Positions 1 through 8,704 of a stretch of 64,000 nt of DNA are shown here, piece after piece. Made by a program: the position numbers and the translations under genes. Under the pieces are notes generated by a model. That model was not told the DNA's origin. It did no database searches and worked only from the letters and a program-made list of their open reading frames with translations. Numbering within the stretch: position 1 is the stretch's first letter; each line of letters begins with the position of its first letter. The stretch comes from Streptomyces sp. 846.5 (GTDB lineage Bacteria; Actinomycetota; Actinomycetes; Streptomycetales; Streptomycetaceae), in contig NZ_SOBN01000001.1 in assembly GCF_004365705.1 (NCBI RefSeq), forward strand, positions 5,070,001-5,134,000. The letters run 5' to 3'.

Positions 1-24
1 GCCGTCCTTCCCCAGCCGTCGCCG

Positions 25-1566
25 GTGCGGACTCCGCGGACACCGCAGCCGCAGCCTGCTTCGGCACCGGCTCAGCCGAAGCCCGCCGACGGGCAGCAGA
101 GCGAGCCGGCCCGGCGTGGAGCCGTGCCGACCGCAGTCCTGTTCCTGCTGCCGGCCCTGGTCACCCTGGTCATGGGCGGCTACGGCCTGGGCAGCCGTCA
201 GGTCGGCCAGGAGGAGTCGGCCACCTGGTGGGCGGCCAGTCTCTCCTGGGGCGGTCTGGGCCGGCTGCTCGATCACACGGACGTGGTGCTCGCCCCCTTC
301 TACGTGCTCATGCACGCATGGGTGTCGCTCGCCGGGACCTCGCCGACCGCGCTGCGGCTCCCCTCGCTGCTGGCGATGGCCGCGGCGGCCGGGCTGCTGG
401 CCGTGCTCGGGCGGCGGATGTTCGATGCCCCGACCGGGCTGGTCGCCGGGCTGGTCTTCGCGGTGCTCCCGGTGACCAGCCAGTACGCCCAGGACGCCCG
501 GCCGTTCGGGCCGGCGACGCTGGCCGCGCTGGTGGCCGCGGTCATGCTCTACCGGGCGCTGGACCACGAGGGTGCGGACCGCTGGGGCGGCTACGCCCTG
601 GCGCTGCTGCTCACCGGCCTGTTCCACCTGGTCACGGCGACCGTGCTGCTCCCCTTCATGGTGCTGGTGATGGTCACCGTGCGGAGCAGGCTCGGCGCCT
701 GGGCCTCGGTGACGGCGGTATGCGTCGTACCGATGTTCGCCTTCGTGATGCTCAGCCGGGGCGAGACCGGGCAGGCGTCCGCGACCGCCGTCGGCTGGTC
801 GTCGCTGGAGCACTTCCCCCAGCAGCTCCTCGGCTCCGCGCACGGCGTGTTGGCCATGGCTGCGCCGGCGTTGCTCGGTGTCGTCCTGGCCGGCCGCAGG
901 GCGTGGCCGCTGGTCACCTGGATCGCGGTACCGCCGCTGCTGCTCTTCGGGCTTCGGAACGCCAGCGACCTGTTCGACCCGTCCTACTTCGTGTTCACCG
1001 TCCCCGCCTGGGCGCTGCTCGCCGCAGCGGGACTGTGCGGGCTGGTCCGGGTGCTTCCGGGCCGGGCCTCCGGCCTGGCGGTGCGTCAGCTGATCCTGGG
1101 CGTCGTGGTGACGGCGGCGCTGGCGGCCGTGGTACTCCCCGACCTCAAGGCGGTCCGGGCCCCGCTGGTCACCGGGCAGCCCGACTTCCGGGCGGCGGCC
1201 CAGTGGCTGGACGCCCATGATCAGGCGGGCGACGGGATCACCTACTCCGGCGATCGCGGCATACCGCAGCTGACCATGGGCTATGCGCTCCGCGGTGACA
1301 GCACCGCACCGAAGAACGTCTTCCTGCAGCAGACACCGGAGCGGTCGGGCACCTACACGGGTACTCCCTGCCTTGCGCCCACCGTCTGCGCCAAGGGCTA
1401 CAAGCGGATCTGGCTGCTCTCCACGACCCAGCCCACGTCGCTCTACGCGGGGATGTCGACCCCGCTGGCGAACCTGCTGAAGCTGACCTACAAGGCGGCC
1501 TCGACGCAGGTCTTCCCCGGCGGCGTCACCCTGGTGCTGCTGCAGCAGGCGCCCGTCAAGGCCTGA
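25..1566 (+). CDS. GT39-like polytopic membrane glycosyltransferase (5' end uncertain)
   Basis: Integral membrane protein of about 513 aa with roughly ten hydrophobic segments after a Pro/Ala-rich cytoplasmic tail. The first predicted outer loop (around residues 55-95) holds an acidic pair in GQEESATWW followed by a long amphipathic stretch, and the YAQDARPFG region follows TM3-4. This is the layout of the ArnT/PMT-like family 39 glycosyltransferases, which use polyprenyl-linked sugars outside the membrane. Actinobacteria use such enzymes for protein O-mannosylation or wall glycan decoration; the substrate cannot be read here. The GTG at 25 has no clear Shine-Dalgarno site and the frame is open to the window edge, so the true start may lie outside. 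Confidence 0.75.
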   Translation: MRTPRTPQPQPASAPAQPKPADGQQSEPARRGAVPTAVLFLLPALVTLVMGGYGLGSRQVGQEESATWWAASLSWGGLGRLLDHTDVVLAPFYVLMHAWVSLAGTSPTALRLPSLLAMAAAAGLLAVLGRRMFDAPTGLVAGLVFAVLPVTSQYAQDARPFGPATLAALVAAVMLYRALDHEGADRWGGYALALLLTGLFHLVTATVLLPFMVLVMVTVRSRLGAWASVTAVCVVPMFAFVMLSRGETGQASATAVGWSSLEHFPQQLLGSAHGVLAMAAPALLGVVLAGRRAWPLVTWIAVPPLLLFGLRNASDLFDPSYFVFTVPAWALLAAAGLCGLVRVLPGRASGLAVRQLILGVVVTAALAAVVLPDLKAVRAPLVTGQPDFRAAAQWLDAHDQAGDGITYSGDRGIPQLTMGYALRGDSTAPKNVFLQQTPERSGTYTGTPCLAPTVCAKGYKRIWLLSTTQPTSLYAGMSTPLANLLKLTYKAASTQVFPGGVTLVLLQQAPVKA

Positions 1567-1628
1567 CCTCGGGCCCCCTGGTTACCGACGGGTATCCATC
1601 CGGCTGGAAACGGCCTACGCTGCACGTC

Positions 1629-3248
1629 ATGACTGACATCAGCACCAGCAGTGCCGCCGGTGAGCGCAACCCCGTCGCGGAGGCCGGGCCTCGTACCGCA
1701 GCCGACGCTGTGACGCCGGAGCTGGTCGCCCGGCTGGTCAAGGGCATCACCACGGGCGCCGAGCCCGCGGTGGCGCAGAGCTTCAGCCCGTTCACCGGGG
1801 AGGTGCTCGCGGAGCTCCCCGTGTCCGACCCGGAGGCCGTCGCCGACGCCTTCGCCCGGGCCCGGGCGGCCCAGGCGGCGTGGGCGCTGCGTCCGCTGCG
1901 GGAGCGCGCGGCGGTGCTCTTGAGGTTCCACGACCTGCTCTTCGCCGCCCAGGCCGAGCTGCTGGACCTGGTGCAGTCGGAGACCGGGAAGACCCGGGCG
2001 CATGCCTTCGAGGAGGTCAGCGCCGCCGCGGTGGAGGCCCGCCACTACGGGCGGGCCGCCGCCAAGTACCTCAGGCCGCGCCGTCGCGGCGGGGTGTACC
2101 CGGTTCTCACCCAGGTCCGCGAGGTGCGCCAGCCCAAGGGCGTCATCGGTCAGATCTCGCCCTGGAACTACCCGCTGGCGCTGTTCGTCGGCGACGCGAT
2201 CCCGGCCTTCGTGGCCGGAAACGCGGTGGTGACCAAGCCGGACACCCAGACCGCGCTCACCGCGCTGCGCACCCGTGAGCTGATGATCGAGGCCGGGCTG
2301 CCCGCCGAGCTGTGGCAGATCGTGGTCGGGGACGGCCCGGTCGTCGGCCCCGAGGTGGTGGCCCACGCCGACTACGTCTCCTTCACCGGCTCCACCCGCA
2401 CCGGACGGGACGTCGCCCAGCGCGCCGCCGCCCGGCTGATCGGCGCCTCCATGGAGCTCGGCGGCAAGAACGCCATGCTGGTGCTGGCCGACGCCGACCT
2501 GGACAAGGCGGCCGAGGGCGCGGTCCGCGCCTGCTTCTCCTCCGCGGGCCAGCTCTGCATCTCCATCGAGCGGCTGTACGTCGCCGCCGAGATCGCCGAC
2601 GCCTTCCTGGAGAAGTTCGCCGCCCGCACCCGGGCGATGCGCCTGGGCAACACCCTGGCCTGGGGCGCCGACATGGGCTCGCTGGTCGCCCAGCGCCAGT
2701 TGGACACGGTCACCCGGCATGTCGAGGAGGCCGTCAAGAACGGCGCGAAGGTGCTGGCCGGCGGGCAGGCCCGGCCGGACGTCGGCCCGCTGTTCTTCGA
2801 GCCGACGATCCTGGACGGGGTCACCGAGGACAGCGCCGTGTGCACCGAGGAGACCTTCGGCCCGGTCGTCTCGGTCTACCGCTTCGGCAGCGAGGACGAG
2901 GCCGTCGAGCGCGCCAACGGCACGCCGTACGGGCTGAACTCCAGTGTCTGGAGCCGGAACACACGGCACGGAGTCGCCGTGGCGCGGCGGCTGCACTCCG
3001 GGACGGTGAACGTCAACGAAGGCTACGCGCCGGCCTATGCCAGCGTGGCCGCGCCGATGGGCGGCATGGGCGACAGCGGCATCGGCCGCCGGCACGGCTC
3101 CGAGGGGATCCTCAAGTACACCGAGCCGCAGACCATCGCGGTGCAGAAGCTGCTCAGCATGTCGCCCTCCTTCGGCATGGACGACGAGGGATATGCGAAG
3201 TTCCAGGCCCGCGCGCTGGCGGCGATGAAGGCGCTGCGGCTCAAGTAG
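1629..3248 (+). CDS. Succinate-semialdehyde dehydrogenase (aldehyde dehydrogenase superfamily)
   Basis: 539-aa NAD(P)-dependent aldehyde dehydrogenase. Visible landmarks are PWNYPLAL near residue 178, the cofactor-fold motif FTGSTRTG, the general base Glu276 in MELGGKN and the nucleophile Cys310 in GQLCIS, with the family's usual spacing. Streptomyces proteins of this length and type are annotated as succinic semialdehyde dehydrogenases, which oxidise succinate semialdehyde to succinate at the end of GABA breakdown. No transaminase lies next to it, so the GABA link rests on family assignment. It is 61 bp downstream of the membrane glycosyltransferase and 64 bp upstream of the GMC oxidoreductase. 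Confidence 0.85.
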   Translation: MTDISTSSAAGERNPVAEAGPRTAADAVTPELVARLVKGITTGAEPAVAQSFSPFTGEVLAELPVSDPEAVADAFARARAAQAAWALRPLRERAAVLLRFHDLLFAAQAELLDLVQSETGKTRAHAFEEVSAAAVEARHYGRAAAKYLRPRRRGGVYPVLTQVREVRQPKGVIGQISPWNYPLALFVGDAIPAFVAGNAVVTKPDTQTALTALRTRELMIEAGLPAELWQIVVGDGPVVGPEVVAHADYVSFTGSTRTGRDVAQRAAARLIGASMELGGKNAMLVLADADLDKAAEGAVRACFSSAGQLCISIERLYVAAEIADAFLEKFAARTRAMRLGNTLAWGADMGSLVAQRQLDTVTRHVEEAVKNGAKVLAGGQARPDVGPLFFEPTILDGVTEDSAVCTEETFGPVVSVYRFGSEDEAVERANGTPYGLNSSVWSRNTRHGVAVARRLHSGTVNVNEGYAPAYASVAAPMGGMGDSGIGRRHGSEGILKYTEPQTIAVQKLLSMSPSFGMDDEGYAKFQARALAAMKALRLK

Positions 3249-3312
3249 GGGCTCTCAGCTCGGGGCCACAGTCCGGTCTTTAACGGTCCATCAGGATTCG
3301 GGAGTTGCGTCG

Positions 3313-5115
3313 ATGGCGACGGAAGAAGCGGCTGATCCGGGTTTCGACTACGACGTGGTCGTCGTCGGCTCCGGGTTCGGGGGATCGGTCTCCGCCCTGC
3401 GGCTGACCGAGAAGGGCTACTCGGTCGCGGTCCTGGAGGCCGGTCGCCGCTTCACCCCGAGCACGCTGCCCAAGAACTCCTGGGACACCAGGAACTACCT
3501 CTGGGCCCCGGCCCTGGGGATGTACGGCATCCAGCGCTTCCACGTCCTGAAGGAGGTGATGGTGCTCGCCGGCGCGGGCGTCGGCGGGGGTTCGCTGAAC
3601 TACGCCAACACCCTCTACCTCCCGCCGGAGGCGTTCTTCCAGGACCCGCAGTGGAAGTCCATCACCGACTGGGCGGCGGAGCTGGCCCCCTTCTACGACC
3701 AGGCGAAGCGGATGCTGGGGGTGCGCACCAACCCCACCGTCACCCCCTCGGACGTGGCGCTCAAGGCCTCCGCCGAGAAGCTCGGCTACGGCGACACCTT
3801 CCATCTGGCGCCGGTCGGGGTGTTCTTCGGCGACGGCCAGGACGTGGGCGGCGAGGGCGAGAAGGTCGCCCCCGGCACCGAGGTCGAGGACCCCTACTTC
3901 GGCGGGGAGGGCCCGCGCCGCCGGTCCTGCACCGAGTGCGGCGAGTGCATGACCGGCTGCCGGCACGGCGCGAAGAACACCCTCACTGAGAACTACCTGT
4001 TCCTGGCGGAGAAGAACGGCGCGCAGATCCTGCCGATGACCACGGTCACCCGGATCCGCGAGGACGGCGAGGGCTACGCGGTCGACGTCCGGGCCACCGA
4101 TTCACGGTCCAAGAACCCGGCTCGGAACGGCTTCAGGACGATCAGGGCCAGGAAGGTCGTGATCTCCGCCGGGACCTTCGGCACCCAGAAGCTGCTGCAC
4201 GAGATGCGCGACGAGGGCCATCTCCCGCGGATCTCGGCGAAGCTGGGCGAGTTGACCCGGACCAACTCCGAGGCGCTGGTCGGCTCGATGACCACGGACC
4301 GACGCCTGGGCAGCAGGGCGGACTTCACCCAGGGCGTCGCCATCACCTCGTCGGTGCACCCGGACCAGCACACCCACATCGAGCCGGTGCGCTACGGCAA
4401 GGGCTCCAACGCGATGAGCCTGCTGTCCATCATGCAGGTGCCGGGCGGCAGCCGGGTTCCGCTGCTGAGGTTCGCCAGGATCGCTGTCACCAAGCCGCAC
4501 CTGACGGTGCAGATGCTGAACAAGCGGCGCTGGTCCGAGCGGGTCATCATCGGTCTGGTGATGCAGTCGCTGGACAACTCCATCATCGTGTCCCGGAAGA
4601 AGTCCGGGCTCGGCAAGGGACAGTTGACGTCGCGTCAGGGCCATGGCGCGCCCAACCCCAAGTGGATTCCGGCGGCCGAGGAGTCGGCGCGCGCCGTCGC
4701 GGCCGAGATCCACGGCGTCGCGGGAAGCGGCGTCAGCGATCTGCTCGGCCGCACTCTGACCGCGCACTTCCTCGGCGGCTGCGTGATCGGGGACTCGCCG
4801 GAACGCGGTGTCATCGATCCGTACCAGCGGCTGTACGGCTATTCGGGCATCAGCGTCGCGGACGGCTCCACGATCTCCGCGAACCTCGGGGTGAATCCCT
4901 CGCTGACGATCACGGCGCAGGCGGAACGCGCGGTGTCGATGTGGCCCAACAAGGGCGAGGCCGACCCCCGCCCGGAGCAGGGCGCGCCCTACCGCCGGGT
5001 CGCCGCGGTGGCGCCGAATGCGCCGGCGGTGCCCCGAGGGGCCTTCGCGGAGCTGCGGCTGCCGCTGCTGGCGGTGCCGGTGGTGCCCCCGATGCGGGAG
5101 AACGCGGGGGAGTAG
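3313..5115 (+). CDS. GMC-family FAD oxidoreductase, cholesterol-oxidase-like
   Basis: 600-aa flavoprotein. The N-terminal Rossmann motif GSGFGG (residues 19-24) and following EAG bind FAD, and the C-terminal block (VADGSTISANLGVNPSLTI) is the GMC signature that closes the active site. The family oxidises alcohols or sterols. A cysteine cluster CxxCxxCxxxC at residues 206-216 (Cys206, 209, 212, 216) looks like a ferredoxin-type [4Fe-4S] ligand set and is followed by RHGAKNTL; to my knowledge this insertion also occurs in ChoD-like actinobacterial members. A GGAG ribosome site lies 10 bp before the ATG. No signal peptide is visible, so it is probably cytoplasmic. The substrate is unknown. Confidence 0.85.
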   Translation: MATEEAADPGFDYDVVVVGSGFGGSVSALRLTEKGYSVAVLEAGRRFTPSTLPKNSWDTRNYLWAPALGMYGIQRFHVLKEVMVLAGAGVGGGSLNYANTLYLPPEAFFQDPQWKSITDWAAELAPFYDQAKRMLGVRTNPTVTPSDVALKASAEKLGYGDTFHLAPVGVFFGDGQDVGGEGEKVAPGTEVEDPYFGGEGPRRRSCTECGECMTGCRHGAKNTLTENYLFLAEKNGAQILPMTTVTRIREDGEGYAVDVRATDSRSKNPARNGFRTIRARKVVISAGTFGTQKLLHEMRDEGHLPRISAKLGELTRTNSEALVGSMTTDRRLGSRADFTQGVAITSSVHPDQHTHIEPVRYGKGSNAMSLLSIMQVPGGSRVPLLRFARIAVTKPHLTVQMLNKRRWSERVIIGLVMQSLDNSIIVSRKKSGLGKGQLTSRQGHGAPNPKWIPAAEESARAVAAEIHGVAGSGVSDLLGRTLTAHFLGGCVIGDSPERGVIDPYQRLYGYSGISVADGSTISANLGVNPSLTITAQAERAVSMWPNKGEADPRPEQGAPYRRVAAVAPNAPAVPRGAFAELRLPLLAVPVVPPMRENAGE

Positions 5116-5247
5116 CGGAGTAAGGGTTCGTTCACAATCACAGGTCCGACTCAGAGCCAACACATCCGTTTGGTATAACGAGACGCGTTCGAATCACATG
5201 CCGAGCGCGCAAGAGGCACGCTCCGAAGCCGGCAGACGACGACCAGG

Positions 5248-7320
5248 ATGAAGATCGTGCAGATGGCCGACTCCGCGGACCCCACGACGCGACCTGTATC
5301 GACCATGCAACGTGATGGCGTCGCCCACGAAGGGGACACTGCGGAACTCCAGGCGCTACCGGAACCAGCGGCGCCCCCGGCGGCCCCGGTACCTGCGGCC
5401 ACCTCGCCGACGCTGCCTGCCGGCGTCGGCCACGGACTCCTGGGCCTCGCCTACCTCGGGCTGATCGCCGCCAATTCGACCGCGCCGCTGCCGGGTTCCG
5501 TTCCGGTGGTCGACGTCCTCCTCGTCCTCTGCGCCTTCACGGTCTCGCTCTCCGCGCTCCAGCGACTGACCACTCCGGGATCGCTCTCCCCCGGGCGCAA
5601 ACTGCTTCTGCTGCTCAAGCAGTACGGGGCCGCGCTCCCGTTCCTGCTCGGCGCCCTGCTCGGCATCGTCTGGCTGACCGGCGGGCTGGACGCCGCCACC
5701 GCACTGCAGCGGCAACTCCCGGGCGCACTCCTCCAAGTCTCCGACTGGGCCGGGTACTCCACCGACCATGTACTGCCGTCGCTCAGCCTGGGCAGCTCGC
5801 ACGCGCCCTGGCCCTTCGCCGTGCTCTGGCCGCTCAGCGTCGTCGGACAGTACGCGCTGCTGTGGCCGCTGCTGCTGACGCTGCTGGCCGTACTGGTCCG
5901 GCGTTCCGTCACCGCGCTGGGGGCCCTGCTGCTCCTGCTCACCGCCGCCCCCGCAGTCGCCGTGACGCTGCTGCCGTCGGCCTCGCTGCCCGGCTTCCTC
6001 CGGTCCGCGCTCGGTCTGGCGGTCGGCGAGCGTCTGCTCGATCTCACCGCGGGGGCTGCTGCCGCCTGCGTCGTGCTGCTGGTCCTGCGCCGTCGGCAGG
6101 CGGCGCCCGCGCGGACCGGCGGCGTCCGTACCGCCCTCTGGACCTCGGCCGAGCTCCTCGTGGTCGTCGCCGCCGTGGTCGGCTGGTTCGCCGGGCGGGC
6201 GGACGCCCTGTCGCCGCTGCTCCGGAGTCTCGGCCTGAAGCCGGACGCCGTTCCCCTGCACCGCCTCTACGACGGCGCGGACCTGCGCGGTCTGGCGCTG
6301 CACGCGCTGATCGTCGCGGTCCCGGCGCTGCTGCTGACGCTCGGCGGCGGCCTGCTCTCGGCGTGGCTGCGCCGACCGCTGCTGGTCGAGATCGGTCGGA
6401 TGGGCTATCTGCTCACCCTGGTCGGCGCGCTGATGACCTGGCTGCTCCATCGGGGCTGGCCGGGACTGCCCTGGTACGGCCTGCTGATCGTGGGCACCGG
6501 GCTCGGCTGGCTGCTGACCCTGTGCGTGTACTACCCCACCTGGCGCCTGGCGCTGCGGAGTTGGAGCCCGCTGCGGGCGCTTCCGCTGCTGCTGGCCGCC
6601 TGCCTGCTGCTCGGCCTGGGCTCCTGGAAGCTCCCCGCACACGCGGCGGCGGCGCTGCGCCCCGACGGAAGGCAGCTGGTCCTCGGCCTGGGCGACCAGC
6701 TGACGGGGGACCTCGCCCTGTCCCTGAACCACAGCGGCGGCCCGTTCGCGGGTCGCAGCGGTGTGCGCTCCGGCTCCTCGGCCGCCGAGGACTGCGGTCT
6801 GATGGACTGCCCGGGCTGGCAGCAGCAGTGGCAGAGCGCGCTCCAGTCGACCCACCCCGACCTGGTGGTACTGCACCTCGGCCGGGACGCGGCACAGCAT
6901 GCGGGAACGAACCCGGCGGCGAACACCTGCACCGCCGCCTACCGCGCGGAGTACCTCGGCCTGCTGAGCCAGGCCGTCGCCGTGGTCCACCGGTCGGATC
7001 CCGGCGTGCCGGTGCTGCTCGCCAACGAGCGCCTGGACAACAGTGCGGCCGAGCCCATCGGGACCGCCTGCTACAACCAGCGGATCCAGGAGTTCACCGA
7101 CGCGCACAAGGGCGTCGTCCGGCTGCTCGACCTCAACGCCGAGCTCTGCCCGGCCGGGGCCTGCCGACAGGCGACACCCCAGGGGATCGCCTTCTACGGA
7201 ACGGTCGACGGCACCCGGATCAGCGCGGCGGGCCGAGCGCTGGTCGCGCCCTGGCTGGAGCAGCAGCTCCGGCAGGCGGCGAAGGCCGGCTCACAGAAGG
7301 CGAGGCAGGCCGCCTCGTAG
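5248..7320 (+). CDS. Degenerate acyltransferase-3 / SGNH-like membrane protein
   Basis: 690 aa. An N-terminal part of about ten membrane segments keeps the outline of acyltransferase-3 (VDVLLVLCAF in place of VDxFFVLSGF; WPLSVVGQYALLWP in place of WSLSxEEQFYLxWP), and the C-terminal ~220 aa resembles the extracytoplasmic SGNH domain of OatA-type O-acetyltransferases. Key residues are missing: the TM1 His is not found, the EE of the WSLSxEEQ block is VG, the GDS nucleophile motif reads GDQ (LGDQLTG), and the final DGxH motif reads DGTR. I infer a pseudoenzyme or a strongly altered activity. The start may instead be the ATG at 5263. It converges with the glycosidase gene 10 bp away. Confidence 0.7.
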   Translation: MKIVQMADSADPTTRPVSTMQRDGVAHEGDTAELQALPEPAAPPAAPVPAATSPTLPAGVGHGLLGLAYLGLIAANSTAPLPGSVPVVDVLLVLCAFTVSLSALQRLTTPGSLSPGRKLLLLLKQYGAALPFLLGALLGIVWLTGGLDAATALQRQLPGALLQVSDWAGYSTDHVLPSLSLGSSHAPWPFAVLWPLSVVGQYALLWPLLLTLLAVLVRRSVTALGALLLLLTAAPAVAVTLLPSASLPGFLRSALGLAVGERLLDLTAGAAAACVVLLVLRRRQAAPARTGGVRTALWTSAELLVVVAAVVGWFAGRADALSPLLRSLGLKPDAVPLHRLYDGADLRGLALHALIVAVPALLLTLGGGLLSAWLRRPLLVEIGRMGYLLTLVGALMTWLLHRGWPGLPWYGLLIVGTGLGWLLTLCVYYPTWRLALRSWSPLRALPLLLAACLLLGLGSWKLPAHAAAALRPDGRQLVLGLGDQLTGDLALSLNHSGGPFAGRSGVRSGSSAAEDCGLMDCPGWQQQWQSALQSTHPDLVVLHLGRDAAQHAGTNPAANTCTAAYRAEYLGLLSQAVAVVHRSDPGVPVLLANERLDNSAAEPIGTACYNQRIQEFTDAHKGVVRLLDLNAELCPAGACRQATPQGIAFYGTVDGTRISAAGRALVAPWLEQQLRQAAKAGSQKARQAAS

Positions 7321-7329
7321 CCGGTGCCC

Positions 7330-8649
7330 TCAGCCCTTCGACCCCGTCGTTCCCGGGCCCGCGTACGAGGAGGAGAAGCACTGCCTGATCGCCTGCTCGG
7401 TCAGCGGGCGGCCGGCGAAGTCGAGGCGTGAGCTGGTCTCCGCGGGCGGAGTCCGCGGGTCGACGTGGAAGTTGAGCGACCACCAGTACACCCCCGCCAT
7501 CTTCCGCTCCTGGACCACCTCGCACACCGCGCGGTACCAGGTGGCCTGCACAGCGGTGTTGACCGTCCCGTACCGGTAGTAGTCCCCGGGGCTGGCGAAC
7601 GCGCCGTTCTGCGCTCCCACGCCGGCCTCCGCCAGCACCGTGCCGGACATCGGCCCGGTGCTCTTGCGGTCGAGCCACTTCTGCCAGCCGTTGACGATGG
7701 TGCTCACCGAGGCGTCGTCGGGCGCCTTGACCGGGGGGTAGGCGTCGACGTCGACCTGGTCGACCGGCAGCTTCACGTCCTTGGTGACGAAGTTGTCCCA
7801 GTTGGTGTCATAGGTCAACTGCCCCGGAAACCGGCTGTGCAGGGACGAGAGCAAGGAGCTCCACTGCGGGCTGTTCTCGAGCGAGACCAGCTCGGTGCCG
7901 ACCACCAGGGTCGCCGCCCCCTCCTTGCGGGCCAGGTCCGCGTACTGGTCCAACAGCTTGCCGTAGGAGCTGAACCAGGCCTGGCGGCTGGCGGGTTCCA
8001 GGGCTCCGCGCCACTGCGGGAGCAGGCTGCGCTCGTCGATGATCGGACGCAGGGTGATCCGCAGCCCGGCGGCCTTGAAGGCGTCGAGGGCGAGCTTCAG
8101 CCGTGCGGGGCTGGGGGTCTTGGCCTCGGGGTGCACGCTGTCGGAGTCGATCGAGTCGACGTACAGCGGGAACGAGAGCGCCACCGAGTTGGCGCCCAGC
8201 GACACCAGGTAGTTGCTGACCCGGCGGGCCTTGCCGCGGACCTCCGACTCGCTGTCCGTGCTCATGTCCTCCCAGTAGACCTGCACCCCCCACTGCGGCA
8301 TTCCCGCGTGCCACGGCTTCGCCACCCGGGGCACCTTCTGCCCGGCGGACGCGCTGGACACCGGCGGGGCGCTCTGCGCCGCGTTCAGCACCGGGTCCGC
8401 GAACTGCTTGAGCGGCGTGGGGCGGGCGGTGGGCGTCGCGGAGGAGGACCCGTGCGGCAGCAGCGCACCGGCAGTCCAGTGCAGGGGCTGCACCCCGACG
8501 GCGGCCGGGACCGCTATGACCGTCGCCAGCACGGTGCAGGGGAGCACCACGAGCCAGCCGCGCCGGGAGCGCGGCGGGGGCGGGCTCACCTCCCCGTCGG
8601 CGAAGACCAGCTCGATCGGCGCCGGCTTCTCCTGCTCGGAAGCGGGCAT
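7330..8649 (-). CDS. Membrane-anchored TIM-barrel glycoside hydrolase-like protein
   Basis: 439 aa with a short cytoplasmic tail, one signal-anchor segment (VVLPCTVLATVIAVPAAV) and an extracytoplasmic domain with the periodic strands of a clan GH-A barrel. Glu in VVGTELVSLE fits the acid/base on strand 4, and Glu in VLAEAGVG fits the nucleophile on strand 7; YWWSLNF near the end suits strand 8. It resembles GH113-like proteins found beside bacterial polysaccharide synthases. I chose the ATG at 8649 because GGAGGAA sits just upstream; the GTG at 8664 overlaps that ribosome site. It is the last gene of a minus-strand operon with the GT2 synthase and may trim the polymer made by it. Confidence 0.7.
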   Translation of the reverse strand: MPASEQEKPAPIELVFADGEVSPPPPRSRRGWLVVLPCTVLATVIAVPAAVGVQPLHWTAGALLPHGSSSATPTARPTPLKQFADPVLNAAQSAPPVSSASAGQKVPRVAKPWHAGMPQWGVQVYWEDMSTDSESEVRGKARRVSNYLVSLGANSVALSFPLYVDSIDSDSVHPEAKTPSPARLKLALDAFKAAGLRITLRPIIDERSLLPQWRGALEPASRQAWFSSYGKLLDQYADLARKEGAATLVVGTELVSLENSPQWSSLLSSLHSRFPGQLTYDTNWDNFVTKDVKLPVDQVDVDAYPPVKAPDDASVSTIVNGWQKWLDRKSTGPMSGTVLAEAGVGAQNGAFASPGDYYRYGTVNTAVQATWYRAVCEVVQERKMAGVYWWSLNFHVDPRTPPAETSSRLDFAGRPLTEQAIRQCFSSSYAGPGTTGSKG

Positions 8650-8704
8650 GCGGTGTTCCTCCACGATTCGGGGCCGGGGCCGGGTCTGGTGCGGTCGGAA
8701 CCGG

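Noticed and set aside
1488-3095. Long open frame on the minus strand opposite the aldehyde dehydrogenase
   Set aside because: It mirrors third-position GC of the real gene, gives a His/Gly/Arg-rich product without domains, and has no ribosome site. Similar antisense frames across the window were rejected for the same reason.
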